From Natronococcus pandeyae (GTDB lineage Archaea; Halobacteriota; Halobacteria; Halobacteriales; Natrialbaceae), in the NCBI RefSeq assembly GCF_008122205.1, contig NZ_PHNJ01000025.1, positions 1 to 43,965 of the forward strand: DNA of 43,965 nucleotides, given 5' to 3'. Each line of letters begins with the position of its first letter. Positions within the stretch are counted from its first letter, which is position 1. The notes beneath the pieces were generated by a model, which saw only the letters and a program-made list of their open reading frames with translations, made no database searches and was not told the origin of the DNA. Positions 1 to 8,661 of this stretch are shown here, in pieces. The position numbers and the translations under genes are program-made.

Positions 1-390
1 CTCATGTTCATGGGGTTCGCCGGAACAGCGGCGGCTCAAGACGTCGACATCGGGCTTGACGCTAGCGGCGGTGACGGCGGTGACGGCGGTGACGCAGTCA
101 ACTTCGCCGAGGTGAATCAGCAGAACTCCAACAGTCAGGTAGCTGCTGCTGAGGCAAGCGTGTCTAATGGTGCTGCTGATCACGACAAGAAAGACAAGAA
201 GCACGACAAGAAAGACAAGAAACACAATGGTAACGGCGCGTTCGCCAGCGCTGGAGTGTCTCAGACCCAGTTCGTAAACCAGCAGAACTTCGCTGACGTG
301 GACCAGACTGCTTTCGCCGGTGACGGTGGCGACGGCGGCGACGCCGGCAACGTTAGCGATGTCGACATCCAGATCGATATCGACACCTAA
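1..390 (+). CDS. Secreted Gly/Asp-rich low-complexity protein, 5' end cut by the window edge
   Basis: The reading frame is open to the first base of the window, so the gene probably starts upstream. The first visible residues (LMFMGFAGTAAAQDVD) look like the end of a signal peptide with an AAA/QD cleavage region. The mature part has two acidic glycine blocks (GGDGGDGGDA near residues 22-31 and GDGGDGGDAG near 107-116). These flank Gln/Asn-rich segments (EVNQQNSNSQ, FVNQQNFADVDQ) and a central lysine-rich tandem repeat. It ends in alternating acidic/aliphatic residues (VDIQIDIDT). The Q/N segments are weakly reminiscent of curlin-type repeats, but that is only a resemblance. No enzyme motif is visible. 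The next secreted protein (1387-1989) has a similar Ile/Asp tail, so the two may act together at the cell surface. Function unknown. Confidence 0.7.
   Translation, partial: LMFMGFAGTAAAQDVDIGLDASGGDGGDGGDAVNFAEVNQQNSNSQVAAAEASVSNGAADHDKKDKKHDKKDKKHNGNGAFASAGVSQTQFVNQQNFADVDQTAFAGDGGDGGDAGNVSDVDIQIDIDT
181..222 (+). repeat. 21-bp tandem repeat encoding (HDKKDKK)x2
   Basis: Two adjacent 21-bp units differ only at the last base and encode HDKKDKK twice inside the secreted protein. The block is lysine-rich, which is unusual for a halophile protein. A separate 9-bp unit (ggcggtgac) is repeated three times at about 66-92 and encodes the Gly-Gly-Asp block. Confidence 0.85.
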
Positions 391-409
391 TCGATAGAAC
401 TGTATTACG

Positions 410-418
410 GCTTTTTTT
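410..418 (+). terminator. T-tract terminator after the first secreted gene
   Basis: A run of seven T residues (412-418) follows the stop codon at 390 by about 20 bp. It matches the oligo-U terminators usual in archaea. There is no strong stem before it. Confidence 0.5.
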
Positions 419-1386
419 GCTGTGAATTGCCGTTCCATACGGACGATCAGACCAATTTTATCGAGGGTTCTGGCTCCGTACCCTGTCGATCATCGCCGAA
501 CAACGGCTAGCGGCCACGGGTCCGCCTATCCGAGTACAGTAACTGTCGTCGACAAGTCCCGGCACCCTCCGCAACGACTGCGGGCTCTCAGGTGGCCGAG
601 AGCGAAAGCGTGATTCTGATGCTCGCAGCGCTTACCAGTGATGTCGAAATGGATCACAGTGGCCATCCGGGAACTCGCCGTCCCAGGTTGTTCGATATGG
701 ATCGATCTCTTGGAGTGGACGATGTGTGACGTCGTGACTCTCGAGTAACTCTACCGTCTCGAACGGGTTTCTACGGAACTGACTATCATGACCACATAGA
801 ACGTACCGATCGGTGGTGTGGCGAGCACGTCCATCTGATAGCGGGAGGATATCCTCGTAGATCCTTCTCACCGACGCGACCCGGACCGCTCGAGTGTCTG
901 TCGACGGCGCTGAACACGACCGCAAACGGGGGGCGACGGAGCCGCCGAAACCGTCGGGACCGGACCCCAAGAGAGGATGATGCCGACGAATAACGGATTC
1001 GCCGTTCGAACAGGCGCGTGACTGGGTTCGAGCCGTCGGGCTTGATCGATTCGTCGCAGAGAGCTCAGTTCGCCTGCGGCTATCGGAACGGGACTCGTCG
1101 AAGAGAATTGACCTCTCGAGGCTAGCGCTCCGCCAGAGGCATCGACGGTGAAACAATCGAGGAGCCCCCTCTGTTCGGCAGTAATGAATTGTATATGTCC
1201 TGTGCTCGTCGACGTTGCACGTTTTTTGTCGGTATTGTATTCAGTCGTTGTGAACACCGGATCGAAACCGGTGACTCGATCAGGGGACGACTACCGGTGA
1301 AACGATTCCAGCCGTTCAAAACGAACCGGGTGGTTCGACGACGTAGCGAGAGACCGATGGTGGCTCTCGGTGGAGGAACATTCAAC
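419..1386. other. About 970 bp without a convincing gene
   Basis: Short open frames exist on both strands. They are rich in Arg/Ser, lack the acidic composition of real haloarchaeal proteins, and overlap each other. I see no tRNA, transposase remnant or repeat. The last 15 bp contain the ribosome binding site of the next gene (ggagg at 1372-1376). Confidence 0.5.
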
Positions 1387-1989
1387 ATGAATAGACAGAC
1401 GGCGAGCATAGTACTCATCGGACTTGGACTAACTCTCGGCGTAGTCGTCGCTGCGGGAGTTTTTGGCGCCCCGCTCGTAGCGAGCGCGACCGACCTCGCC
1501 GATGACGAATCGAACGGCACTGAAACGATGACTGAAACGGAATTCCACTGGGGAACGGTGACCCACGAAACCGACCCCGAGACTGGCGAAACGCACGTCG
1601 ACGTGGTCGTCGAAGAATCGAGTGACGTTTCCGTCTCGACGACGACGGAGTCCGGCGCGACGGACGACCACGCCGACGAAAACGAACTGACCGACACCGA
1701 GACGTTTCCATGGGGTGCGGTGACCTACACGGATGACTCCGATACCGACGCGGCCCACGTCGACGTGATCGTCGACGCCGAGGAGGCCGTCTCCCTCTCG
1801 GTAACCACGGTCTCCGACGACGGAACCGAATCGACGTCGACGGCGGTCGTCCAGGCGGACGGCGAGCCCGGCGAAGACGGTGAAGACGGTGCTGACGGCG
1901 AGGTAAGCACCAGCGTGAACGTCTCACAGTCGACGAGCACGTCTCTCGGAGATGACTCGATCGACATCGATATCGACATCGACGACTGA
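1387..1989 (+). CDS. Secreted acidic protein with a duplicated domain and an Ile/Asp tail
   Basis: The start at 1387 is chosen because ggagg lies 10 bp upstream and the protein then begins with a clean signal peptide or anchor: MNRQTAS, then a hydrophobic stretch at about residues 8-30 ending in LVASA. The 200-residue product contains two diverged copies of one module of about 45 residues. The first has FHWGTVTHETDPETGETHVDVVV and the second FPWGAVTYTDDSDTDAAHVDVIV, each followed by a Ser/Thr/Val-rich strand (DVSVSTTT, AVSLSVTT). A linker of Gly-Glu-Asp repeats and an SVNVSQSTSTS segment follow. The protein ends in alternating Ile and Asp. Extracellular location is inferred. No family is recognised. 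The tail resembles that of the protein at 1-390. Confidence 0.75.
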   Translation: MNRQTASIVLIGLGLTLGVVVAAGVFGAPLVASATDLADDESNGTETMTETEFHWGTVTHETDPETGETHVDVVVEESSDVSVSTTTESGATDDHADENELTDTETFPWGAVTYTDDSDTDAAHVDVIVDAEEAVSLSVTTVSDDGTESTSTAVVQADGEPGEDGEDGADGEVSTSVNVSQSTSTSLGDDSIDIDIDIDD

Positions 1990-2153
1990 TCCGACTGTCG
2001 CCGTGATACCTCCTTTGTCGACGAGCCGATCGTAGCGACCGGTGTCTCCTCGGTGATCGCCAGTCACACTTTCCTGCAGCCGTTCGCGATCTGTTCCGGA
2101 GTCGAAAGACGAACCGACGCCGGAGTTTGCGAGCGAGCGCCGTCTCGTGCTCG

Positions 2154-2351
2154 TCACTCGATTTGTCTCTTCTGTGCCGCGGGTACTGCATGTTCGACAC
2201 GCTGGGCGATCTCGCGGATCGCTACTCCAGTCTCTCGAACCACCCTCGCCGCGTCGTCGTCCTCCGCGCTCACGTCGTACACTTCGCTGTCGACGTCGCT
2301 TGCGATTTTCACCGTCACCTCATACCACTCGCCGTCGACCTCGAGCGCCAC
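2154..2351 (-). pseudogene. Stray copy of the LarC C-terminal subdomain
   Basis: Read from a GTG at 2351, the 65 residues (VALEVDGEWYEVTVKIASD, YDVSAEDDDAARVVRETG) closely match the last 60 or so residues of the full LarC at 4095-5477 (VALEVEGETHEVTVKVASD, YDVSAEYDDVAAVATETG). Upstream in the same frame the similarity fades within a few residues, so the catalytic and nucleotide-binding parts of LarC are absent. It lies on the same strand as larC, about 1.7 kb away, with the Tat-secreted protein gene between them. The simplest reading is a remnant of a partial duplication or rearrangement. A short expressed protein cannot be excluded, because the reading frame is intact and conserved. The rest of 1990-2688 holds nothing I can identify. 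Confidence 0.6.
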
Positions 2352-2688
2352 TGTCTCGAGATCGTGGGCAGCCGGACGGCACCGACGATCGAGAAAACCG
2401 CATGGATCAGTTCGCTTTGGCGATTCCAGATATCGACCGCGTCCGTGACACCCGGTGGACGTCCCTTCGGGTTCGATGATGGAGATGGAGGACAGCCGTT
2501 CAGCCGATACCTCGCTACAGTACGGTAATCCTTATTCGAGAGCAGGCGGCCACTCGTCGCCGGACATCCCTCGAAACGAGTTCGTTGATCGTTGCTTTCA
2601 CAAAACCGGTCCGTTGACAGGGAATACTCCTCTATTTAGTTTCAATTTCTTCATAACAAAAGCAAGTAATACTGTTTGAGAATCGTGT

Positions 2689-3951
2689 ATGGTACGCGAG
2701 GAAGCTAACACCGACAGTAGATTCAAACGGAGAACATATCTACAAGGAATCGCCGCAGCCGGCGCGGCCGGTGCGGTCGGGTTGGGTGGACTATCGACAA
2801 TGTCTGCAGATGCACAGCAAGAGACCGCCCCTCAACAGAACCAGGGGAGCGTCGTCGCCGAGTTCTGCGAGACGTTCGTCCCCGGACCGCAGGTCAGACA
2901 GTGTATCGCGTGCGTCGAAGCACAGCCTGATTGCGACGTCCCATCCCCGTTGTTCCCGCTGTTTACGGGACTTACCGGGCAGTGTTTCACACCAGAGGAG
3001 ATTCCCGAGGGTGCGGACTACGTCACGCTCAAGGCAGGACTGAACTGCTACATCGCCCCCGTCGAGTCAGGCGTCACCACGTTCTGTCTGCCGCCGGGTT
3101 CACCCGACATCAGCAACGCGACGTTCTACGAGTGCGATCCCGACGACCCACAACCCGCGCTCATGGACTTCACGGTGACCTGCGACGAGATCACCGTCAC
3201 CACGATGAACATCCCCGACGGGGCGACGCTGACCGCGGTGGTTACCTTCCTCGACGCGGATGGCACCGAGACGGAGCAGACGTTCCAGGCTACCGTTCAG
3301 AACAACCAGACGACGTTCGCACTCCCCGGAAATCTCAACCCCACGAACCTCGTCGTTCTGCTCGACGACCTCGTACTTGACAATCAAGAGGTTGTCGCCG
3401 AAGATGCTCCGTGTACGCCCGAACCGCCGGACCCACCCGAGCCCGAGGATCCCCGCATCGAGAACCTCGAGGTGACCTGTGACGCGATCACGATCACGAC
3501 GACGGACATCCCCGAAGGTGACACCCTCTTCGCGCAGGTGACCTTCGTCGGCGACATCGTCGAGACGTACAACGTGCCAGTTGGCGCGGATGGCGTCGCC
3601 GTAATTCCGCTTCCCGGCAACCTCGATCCCTCGTCCCTCCTCATCGTCTACGAGGATGACGTCCTGTTCGACGCGAACGTGCAGGCGATCGACGCCCCGT
3701 GTGCGGAGGTGCCACCAGAGCCGCCCGGACCGCCGGAGCCGCCCGAACCGCCGAAGAAAAAGAAGGGCAAAAAGAAACTCGAGGAGAAGAAGCGCGCTTA
3801 CAAGCACAAGAAGCGCGAGTACGAGAAGTATAAAAAGAAACACGGGAACGGTTGCGTGAGCGAAAAAGAACTACAGAAGAAAAAGCGCGCCTACGAGCGC
3901 AAGAAGCGCGAGTACGAGAAGTATAAAAAGAACTATACGAAGTGCGAGTAG
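2689..3951 (+). CDS. Tat-secreted Cys-rich protein with two beta modules and a Lys-rich C-terminus
   Basis: The 420-residue product begins with a twin-arginine signal (KRRTYLQG, Arg at 14-15), an Ala/Gly hydrophobic core and a likely cleavage after ADA near residue 42. A Cys-rich N-terminal region follows, including QCIAC. Two copies of a beta-rich module come next: VTCDEITVTTMNIPDGATL...FALPGNLNPTNL, then VTCDAITITTTDIPEGDTL...IPLPGNLDPSSL. Each module ends in a proline-rich linker (PEPPDPPEPEDP, PPEPPGPPEPPEPP). The last 70 residues are extremely basic, with two copies of KKRAY-KKREYEKYKK separated by a Cys. At least 14 Cys and a basic tail are unusual for a halophile. The tail could bind acidic cell-surface polymer or nucleic acid (inference). 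No catalytic motif is seen. Confidence 0.85.
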   Translation: MVREEANTDSRFKRRTYLQGIAAAGAAGAVGLGGLSTMSADAQQETAPQQNQGSVVAEFCETFVPGPQVRQCIACVEAQPDCDVPSPLFPLFTGLTGQCFTPEEIPEGADYVTLKAGLNCYIAPVESGVTTFCLPPGSPDISNATFYECDPDDPQPALMDFTVTCDEITVTTMNIPDGATLTAVVTFLDADGTETEQTFQATVQNNQTTFALPGNLNPTNLVVLLDDLVLDNQEVVAEDAPCTPEPPDPPEPEDPRIENLEVTCDAITITTTDIPEGDTLFAQVTFVGDIVETYNVPVGADGVAVIPLPGNLDPSSLLIVYEDDVLFDANVQAIDAPCAEVPPEPPGPPEPPEPPKKKKGKKKLEEKKRAYKHKKREYEKYKKKHGNGCVSEKELQKKKRAYERKKREYEKYKKNYTKCE

Positions 3952-4094
3952 TCGTTCCCGGGTCGGTCTACTGGCTGCTCTTGGCCAGTGCTCGATCGTA
4001 GCGAACCAGGGCAACTTCGTTTCCGTTCTTCAGATACGCCGGTCGCGGGTAACGGACGGCCTGGTGACGATACGACGCTGCGTTCCGTTTCGGG

Positions 4095-5477
4095 TTACCG
4101 TTCGAAGGCGAATGCGTCTTCCGCGCGTCGCAACACCTCCCTGCGAGGCAGACCCGTCTCGGTCGCGACGGCCGCGACGTCGTCGTACTCCGCGCTGACA
4201 TCGTAGACTGTCCCATCGGCGTCGCTTGCGACCTTCACCGTCACCTCGTGCGTCTCGCCCTCGACCTCGAGTGCCACCGTCTCGAACTCGCGCTGGGCGA
4301 TCCAGCGGTGGGTCGCGCCGGCGTCGCGAACGCCGAGCGTCCCGGTCTCCTCGGCGAGCGCTCGCGCGACGCGCTCACGGTCTTCTGGCTTGCAGATCAC
4401 CTTCACGAGGTGACCCGGACGAGACTTCTTCATCGTCGCCGGAAGAATAGAAACGTCCCGTGCGCCCGCGTCCGCGAGCGTCTCCTGAAGCCCGCCGAGC
4501 ACCTCCGGCGTCGCGTCGTCGAGGTTGGTCTCGAGCACCGCGATATCGTCTTTCACGAGTTCGCGCCCGCCGTCGCCAACCAGCGCCCGGAGCACGTTCG
4601 GATGGGGATCGAGATCGTAGCCGCCGGCACCGTAACCCGAGTCCTCGAGGTCGAGCGACGGGAGCGAGTCGACGCCGTCGGCGAGGTGGCCGAGGATCGC
4701 CGCGCCGGTCGGTGTCAGCAGCTCCGCGTCGACCGGACCGCCGCGAAGCGGCCAGTCCGCTCGCTGGGCGATTTCGACGACCGCGGGCGTCGGGACGGGA
4801 TACTCGCCGTGGCTCATCGAGACGGTCCCGCCGCCGGTCGCGAGCGGAGTCGTCACGATCCGTTCGGGCTCGAGGTCGTGAACCAGCAGAACTGCGCCGA
4901 CGACGTCCGCAATCGCGTCGTCGGCACCGACCTCGTGGAAGTGAATCTCCTCGAGCGATTCGCCGTGGACGCTGGCCTCGGCCTCGCCCAGCAGTTCGAA
5001 GATCGCGAGCGCGTCGCGTTCGACCGCCGGCTCGAGCCCCATCCCCTCGACGATCTCGCAGACCTCGAGGTAACTGCGGTGGGGGCCGTGACCCTCGGCG
5101 CGGACGCCTTCGTCGTGGGCGTGGTCGTGTGCGCCATGCTCGTCGTGTGCGTGCTGGTGGTCATCTTCGCCGTGCTCGTGATCGGCCCCGTGGCCGTGTT
5201 CGTGACCGTGGTTGCCGTCGTGCGGGTGCTCGTGCCCATCGTCGCGGCTCTGTTCGTGCTCGTCCGAACCGTCACTGCCGGCGTCGGCGTCGGTCAGGAG
5301 CACGTCCACGCTCGTCGCCGCGATGCCGCTCTTGACTGCCTCGTCGATCCGATACTCGAGGTCCAGCGCCGTCGTGACGGGCTCGAGGGCCGCCGGGTCG
5401 GCCCCGGCGTCGAGCAACGCGGCGAGGATCATGTCGCCGCTTGCACCCATTCGGCCGTCGAACGCGAGCGTTTGCAT
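4095..5477 (-). CDS. larC: LarC-type nickel pincer cofactor insertion protein (nickel chelatase)
   Basis: LarC inserts Ni into pyridinium-3,5-bisthiocarboxylic acid mononucleotide to finish the nickel-pincer cofactor of LarA-type racemases and epimerases. The start is placed at the internal Met (5477) because MQTLAFDGRMGASGDM is the family N-terminus. An upstream in-frame ATG would add nine unlikely residues. Family hallmarks include GRMGASGDM near the N-terminus, IHFHEVGADDAIADVVG in the middle, the LETNLDDATPEVLG segment and the C-terminal ETVALEVEGETHEVTVK region. Residues 73-133 form an insert with about 19 His, a probable Ni store or sensor. The product is 460 residues, somewhat longer than usual because of this insert. 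No larA, larB or larE is visible here, so the partners must be elsewhere. A partial copy of the C-terminus lies at 2154-2351. Confidence 0.9.
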   Translation of the reverse strand: MQTLAFDGRMGASGDMILAALLDAGADPAALEPVTTALDLEYRIDEAVKSGIAATSVDVLLTDADAGSDGSDEHEQSRDDGHEHPHDGNHGHEHGHGADHEHGEDDHQHAHDEHGAHDHAHDEGVRAEGHGPHRSYLEVCEIVEGMGLEPAVERDALAIFELLGEAEASVHGESLEEIHFHEVGADDAIADVVGAVLLVHDLEPERIVTTPLATGGGTVSMSHGEYPVPTPAVVEIAQRADWPLRGGPVDAELLTPTGAAILGHLADGVDSLPSLDLEDSGYGAGGYDLDPHPNVLRALVGDGGRELVKDDIAVLETNLDDATPEVLGGLQETLADAGARDVSILPATMKKSRPGHLVKVICKPEDRERVARALAEETGTLGVRDAGATHRWIAQREFETVALEVEGETHEVTVKVASDADGTVYDVSAEYDDVAAVATETGLPRREVLRRAEDAFAFER

Positions 5478-5516
5478 ACTCCAACGGGCGATCGGAGGAC
5501 TCAAAAAGGCACCTTC

Positions 5517-5552
5517 TCAGTTTCTGCAAAACGGTTTTCAGTTCCTGCAGAA
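5517..5552. repeat. Direct repeat TCAGTTyCTGCArAA, possible operator between larC and cdc48
   Basis: Two 15-bp copies differing at two positions lie at 5517-5531 and 5538-5552. They are 21 bp apart start to start, or two helical turns. They sit about 40 bp before the larC start and 150 bp before cdc48. The spacing suits a dimeric regulator bound on one face of the DNA, but no binding protein is known. Confidence 0.4.
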
Positions 5553-5699
5553 GGCTCAAAACCCACCGAAGCCGGTACATCTATGTATCCTCCCATCTGA
5601 ATTAGATGTGGTGTTACCTAGCACGGTGGAGATTAACGCTAGCAAAAAACATATCCGCTCCCGAATCGGAATCACTGACATCGCCGTCCATCCCGAATC

Positions 5700-7928
5700 A
5701 TGAACGAAGTCCAACTGGAGGTCGCGAAGGCATACCCGAACGACTCGGGTCGTGGCATCGCCCGACTCGACCCGGACACGCTGTTGCATTTAAAGCTCAG
5801 TCCGGGCGACATAATCGAGATCGAAGGTGCAGATACGACTGCCGCGAAGGTGTGGCGTGCTGACCGGCAGGACTGGAACACCGATACCGTCCGCATCGAC
5901 GGATTCACCAGGCAGAACGCCGACGTCGGTATCGGCGAACGGGTGACCATCCGGAAAGCGGAGGCGACGAAGGCCGATAAACTGGTCCTCGCGCCGCCGG
6001 AGGAGGCGTCGGTCCAGTTCGGATCGGACGCCGCCGGCATGGTGAAACGCCAGATCCTGAAGCGTCCGGTCGTCGGCCGGGACATCGTTCCCGTGATGTC
6101 CTCGACGAACCATCCGTTTATGCGGTCGCCCGGTCAGGCGATCCCGCTGATCGCCGTCGAAACCGAACCGGAGGGCGTGGTCCTCATCACTGAGGATACG
6201 GACGTCGAACTCCGGGAGGAGCCGATCTCCGGCTTCGAGAAGACCGGTGGCGGGATCACCTACGAGGACATCGGCGGCCTGCAAGGCGAGATCCAGCGCG
6301 TGCGCGAGATGGTGGAGTTGCCGATGAAACATCCCCAGATCTTCAAGAAACTGGGGATCGAGCCGCCCCAGGGCGTCCTGTTACACGGACCGCCAGGGAC
6401 GGGGAAGACGCTGCTCGCCAAGGCGGTCGCCAACGAGACCTCCGCCAGTTTCTTCTCCATCGCCGGCCCCGAGATCATCTCGAAGTACTACGGGGAGTCC
6501 GAACAGCAGTTACGCGAGATCTTCGAGGACGCGAGCGAGGAGTCGCCCGCCATCATCTTCATCGACGAACTCGATTCGATCGCGCCCAAGCGCGAAGACG
6601 TGACCGGCGAGGTCGAGCGCCGCGTCGTCGCCCAACTGCTCACGATGATGGACGGCCTCGAGGCTCGCGGCCAGGTCATCGTCATCGCAGCGACCAACCG
6701 GGTCGACTCGGTCGACCCCGCACTCCGTCGACCGGGCCGATTCGACCGCGAGATCGAGATCGGCGTCCCCGACGAGGTGGGTCGCGAGGAGATTCTCCAG
6801 ATCCACACGCGCGGCATGCCGCTCTCGGACGACGTCAACCTCGCACACCTGGCCGACGAGACCCACGGCTTCGTCGGCGCCGACATCGAGTCGCTGACGA
6901 AGGAGGCCGCGATGAAGGCCCTTCGCCGGTACCTGCCCGAGATCGATCTCGACGAGGAGGATATCCCGCCGAGCCTGATCGACCGGATGATCGTCAAGCG
7001 CCAGGACTTCCGCGGCGCGCTGAACGAGGTCGAGCCCTCGGCGATGCGGGAGGTTCTCGTCGAACTCCCCAAGATCTCTTGGGACGACGTCGGCGGACTA
7101 CACGACGCCAAGGATCAGGTCAAGGAGTCCGTCGAGTGGCCGCTGAACAACCCCGACCGGTTCGAGCGGCTCGGAATCGATCCACCGGCCGGCGTCCTGC
7201 TGTACGGCCCGCCGGGCACCGGAAAGACGCTCATGGCCAAGGCCGTCGCCAACGAGACCAACGCGAACTTCATCTCGGTGCGCGGCCCGCAGCTGCTCTC
7301 GAAGTGGGTCGGCGAGTCCGAGAAGGCGATCCGCCAGACCTTCCGCAAGGCGCGGCAGGTCTCCCCGACGGTGGTCTTCTTCGACGAACTCGACGCGCTG
7401 GCACCGGGCCGCGGCGGCGAGGTCGGCTCGAACGTCTCCGAGCGCGTCGTCAACCAGCTACTCACCGAACTCGACGGCCTCGAGGAGATGGAGAACGTGA
7501 TGGTCATCGGCGCGACGAACCGACCGGACATGATCGATCCCGCGCTGTTGCGCTCTGGTCGATTCGACCGGCTGGTCATGATCGGCGAGCCCGACATGGA
7601 GGGTCGCGAACGTATCCTCGACATCCACACGGAGGGGACGCCGCTGGCGGCAGACGTCAACCTGCGCGAGATCGCCGAGATCACGGACGGCTACGTCGGC
7701 AGTGACCTCGAGTCGATCGCCCGCGAGGGAGCGATCGAAGCACTGCGCGAGGATCACGACGCTGACGTCGTCGAGATGCGCCACTTCCGACAGGCCATGG
7801 AGAACGTCCGACCGACGATCACCGACGACATCCTCGACTACTACGAGCAGATCGAAGAGGAGTTCCAGGGCGGCTCGAGCGGTCCCGACCCGACCGGTCG
7901 TCGGGGCAGCCGGATCGGCTTCCAGTAG
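5700..7928 (+). CDS. Cdc48/VCP-type AAA+ ATPase
   Basis: This is a hexameric unfoldase that remodels or extracts proteins and feeds them to the proteasome in archaea. The 742 residues show the family layout. The N-terminal double-psi barrel and 4-beta domain span about 1-180 ([17 protein letters not shown]). D1 has Walker A GPPGTGKT near 230 and Walker [10 protein letters not shown] near 285. D2 has Walker A GPPGTGKT near 503 and Walker [10 protein letters not shown] near 558. Arginine-finger regions ([16 protein letters not shown]) are present in both rings. The C-terminus is a short Gly/Ser/Pro tail ending GFQ. Length and motifs are normal. It stands alone, with 220 bp to divergent larC. 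Confidence 0.97.
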   Translation: MNEVQLEVAKAYPNDSGRGIARLDPDTLLHLKLSPGDIIEIEGADTTAAKVWRADRQDWNTDTVRIDGFTRQNADVGIGERVTIRKAEATKADKLVLAPPEEASVQFGSDAAGMVKRQILKRPVVGRDIVPVMSSTNHPFMRSPGQAIPLIAVETEPEGVVLITEDTDVELREEPISGFEKTGGGITYEDIGGLQGEIQRVREMVELPMKHPQIFKKLGIEPPQGVLLHGPPGTGKTLLAKAVANETSASFFSIAGPEIISKYYGESEQQLREIFEDASEESPAIIFIDELDSIAPKREDVTGEVERRVVAQLLTMMDGLEARGQVIVIAATNRVDSVDPALRRPGRFDREIEIGVPDEVGREEILQIHTRGMPLSDDVNLAHLADETHGFVGADIESLTKEAAMKALRRYLPEIDLDEEDIPPSLIDRMIVKRQDFRGALNEVEPSAMREVLVELPKISWDDVGGLHDAKDQVKESVEWPLNNPDRFERLGIDPPAGVLLYGPPGTGKTLMAKAVANETNANFISVRGPQLLSKWVGESEKAIRQTFRKARQVSPTVVFFDELDALAPGRGGEVGSNVSERVVNQLLTELDGLEEMENVMVIGATNRPDMIDPALLRSGRFDRLVMIGEPDMEGRERILDIHTEGTPLAADVNLREIAEITDGYVGSDLESIAREGAIEALREDHDADVVEMRHFRQAMENVRPTITDDILDYYEQIEEEFQGGSSGPDPTGRRGSRIGFQ

Positions 7929-8359
7929 CCCCATCGCGCGGCACGGCGACGGTCGCCCGACGCCGCGTTCGCGGCGACCATCGTTCAGCGTTCGAACGTT
8001 GGTCTGAACTGATAATAGGGTCCGGTTTCTGAGCGTTCTCTGTCTACTTTCGAACGAATATTTGGCAGTACCATCTCCGAGACGGTCGAACACCGTCGCT
8101 CGGAAATGGAGGACCGTCGAGTTCGTTCCATCGAGCGAACGGTCCGAACTGTTCGTCGAAACGAATGATTGTACGCGTCGAGAGCGTGTGCAACTCCGTC
8201 AGCCGAGCGTCTGACGGAGCGTTGCAGAACAACCGTTCACTCGCGCTCGATTCGGTTCAGCTAGACCCTTACTCGAGTGAATTCTCCGCAATCAGTCGAA
8301 ACGGTCTCGCCGATATATGTGCGACCGCAGTCGACCACTATCCGTCTCCAGGTGTTTCG
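7929..8359. other. About 430 bp intergenic region, no gene seen
   Basis: Only short frames without halophilic composition are present. The end of the region should hold the promoter of the small membrane protein at 8360. Nothing else is recognisable. Confidence 0.5.
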
Positions 8360-8632
8360 ATGTCGAGCCCCCCAACAACCCACGACTCCCGCACTTCTCC
8401 CTCCAGTGAGAGCACCGAAAAACAGGACACCGACGGCGTTATCGAGCGGCTCTTCCCCACGCTCGCCGACCCCATTCGAAAGACCGGGTTCTGGACGGCG
8501 ATCGTGCTGCCGTTCCTGTACGTCCCCCTGCTCGTAACCGGGCTGTCGACGGCGACCGAGACCGGGACGTTTCTCCTCTTGCTGGCGGTCAACCTCCTCG
8601 CACTCTACGTCGGTCACGCACACCGACAGTAG
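8360..8632 (+). CDS. Small membrane protein with two transmembrane helices
   Basis: The start at 8360 removes an upstream extension of 65 residues that has no protein-like character. The 90-residue product has a polar Ser/Thr/Glu N-terminus (about 1-30) and an amphipathic stretch (RLFPTLADPIRKTGF). Two hydrophobic helices follow, about 46-62 (AIVLPFLYVPLLVTG) and 70-85 (FLLLLAVNLLALYVG). It is probably an inner-membrane protein of unknown role. It lies convergent with the DMT transporter, whose stop is 29 bp away. Confidence 0.7.
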   Translation: MSSPPTTHDSRTSPSSESTEKQDTDGVIERLFPTLADPIRKTGFWTAIVLPFLYVPLLVTGLSTATETGTFLLLLAVNLLALYVGHAHRQ

Positions 8633-8661
8633 AGTTCGGGCCTTTCCGTTCTTTGCTCGGC

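Noticed and set aside
60-92. Short GGTGAC repeats as a CRISPR-like array
   Set aside because: 9-bp units without spacers inside a coding frame; they encode a Gly-Gly-Asp block.
632-1257. Overlapping minus-strand frames in the first intergenic region
   Set aside because: Arg/Ser-rich, two frames overlap each other, no ribosome binding site or TATA box found.
2053-2528. Three overlapping plus-strand frames over the LarC-like fragment
   Set aside because: The LarC similarity on the minus strand explains the region; these frames are shadows.
3968-4216. Minus-strand frame overlapping the larC 3' end
   Set aside because: Arg/Ser-rich start within larC in another frame; the 3' part alone is not recognisable.
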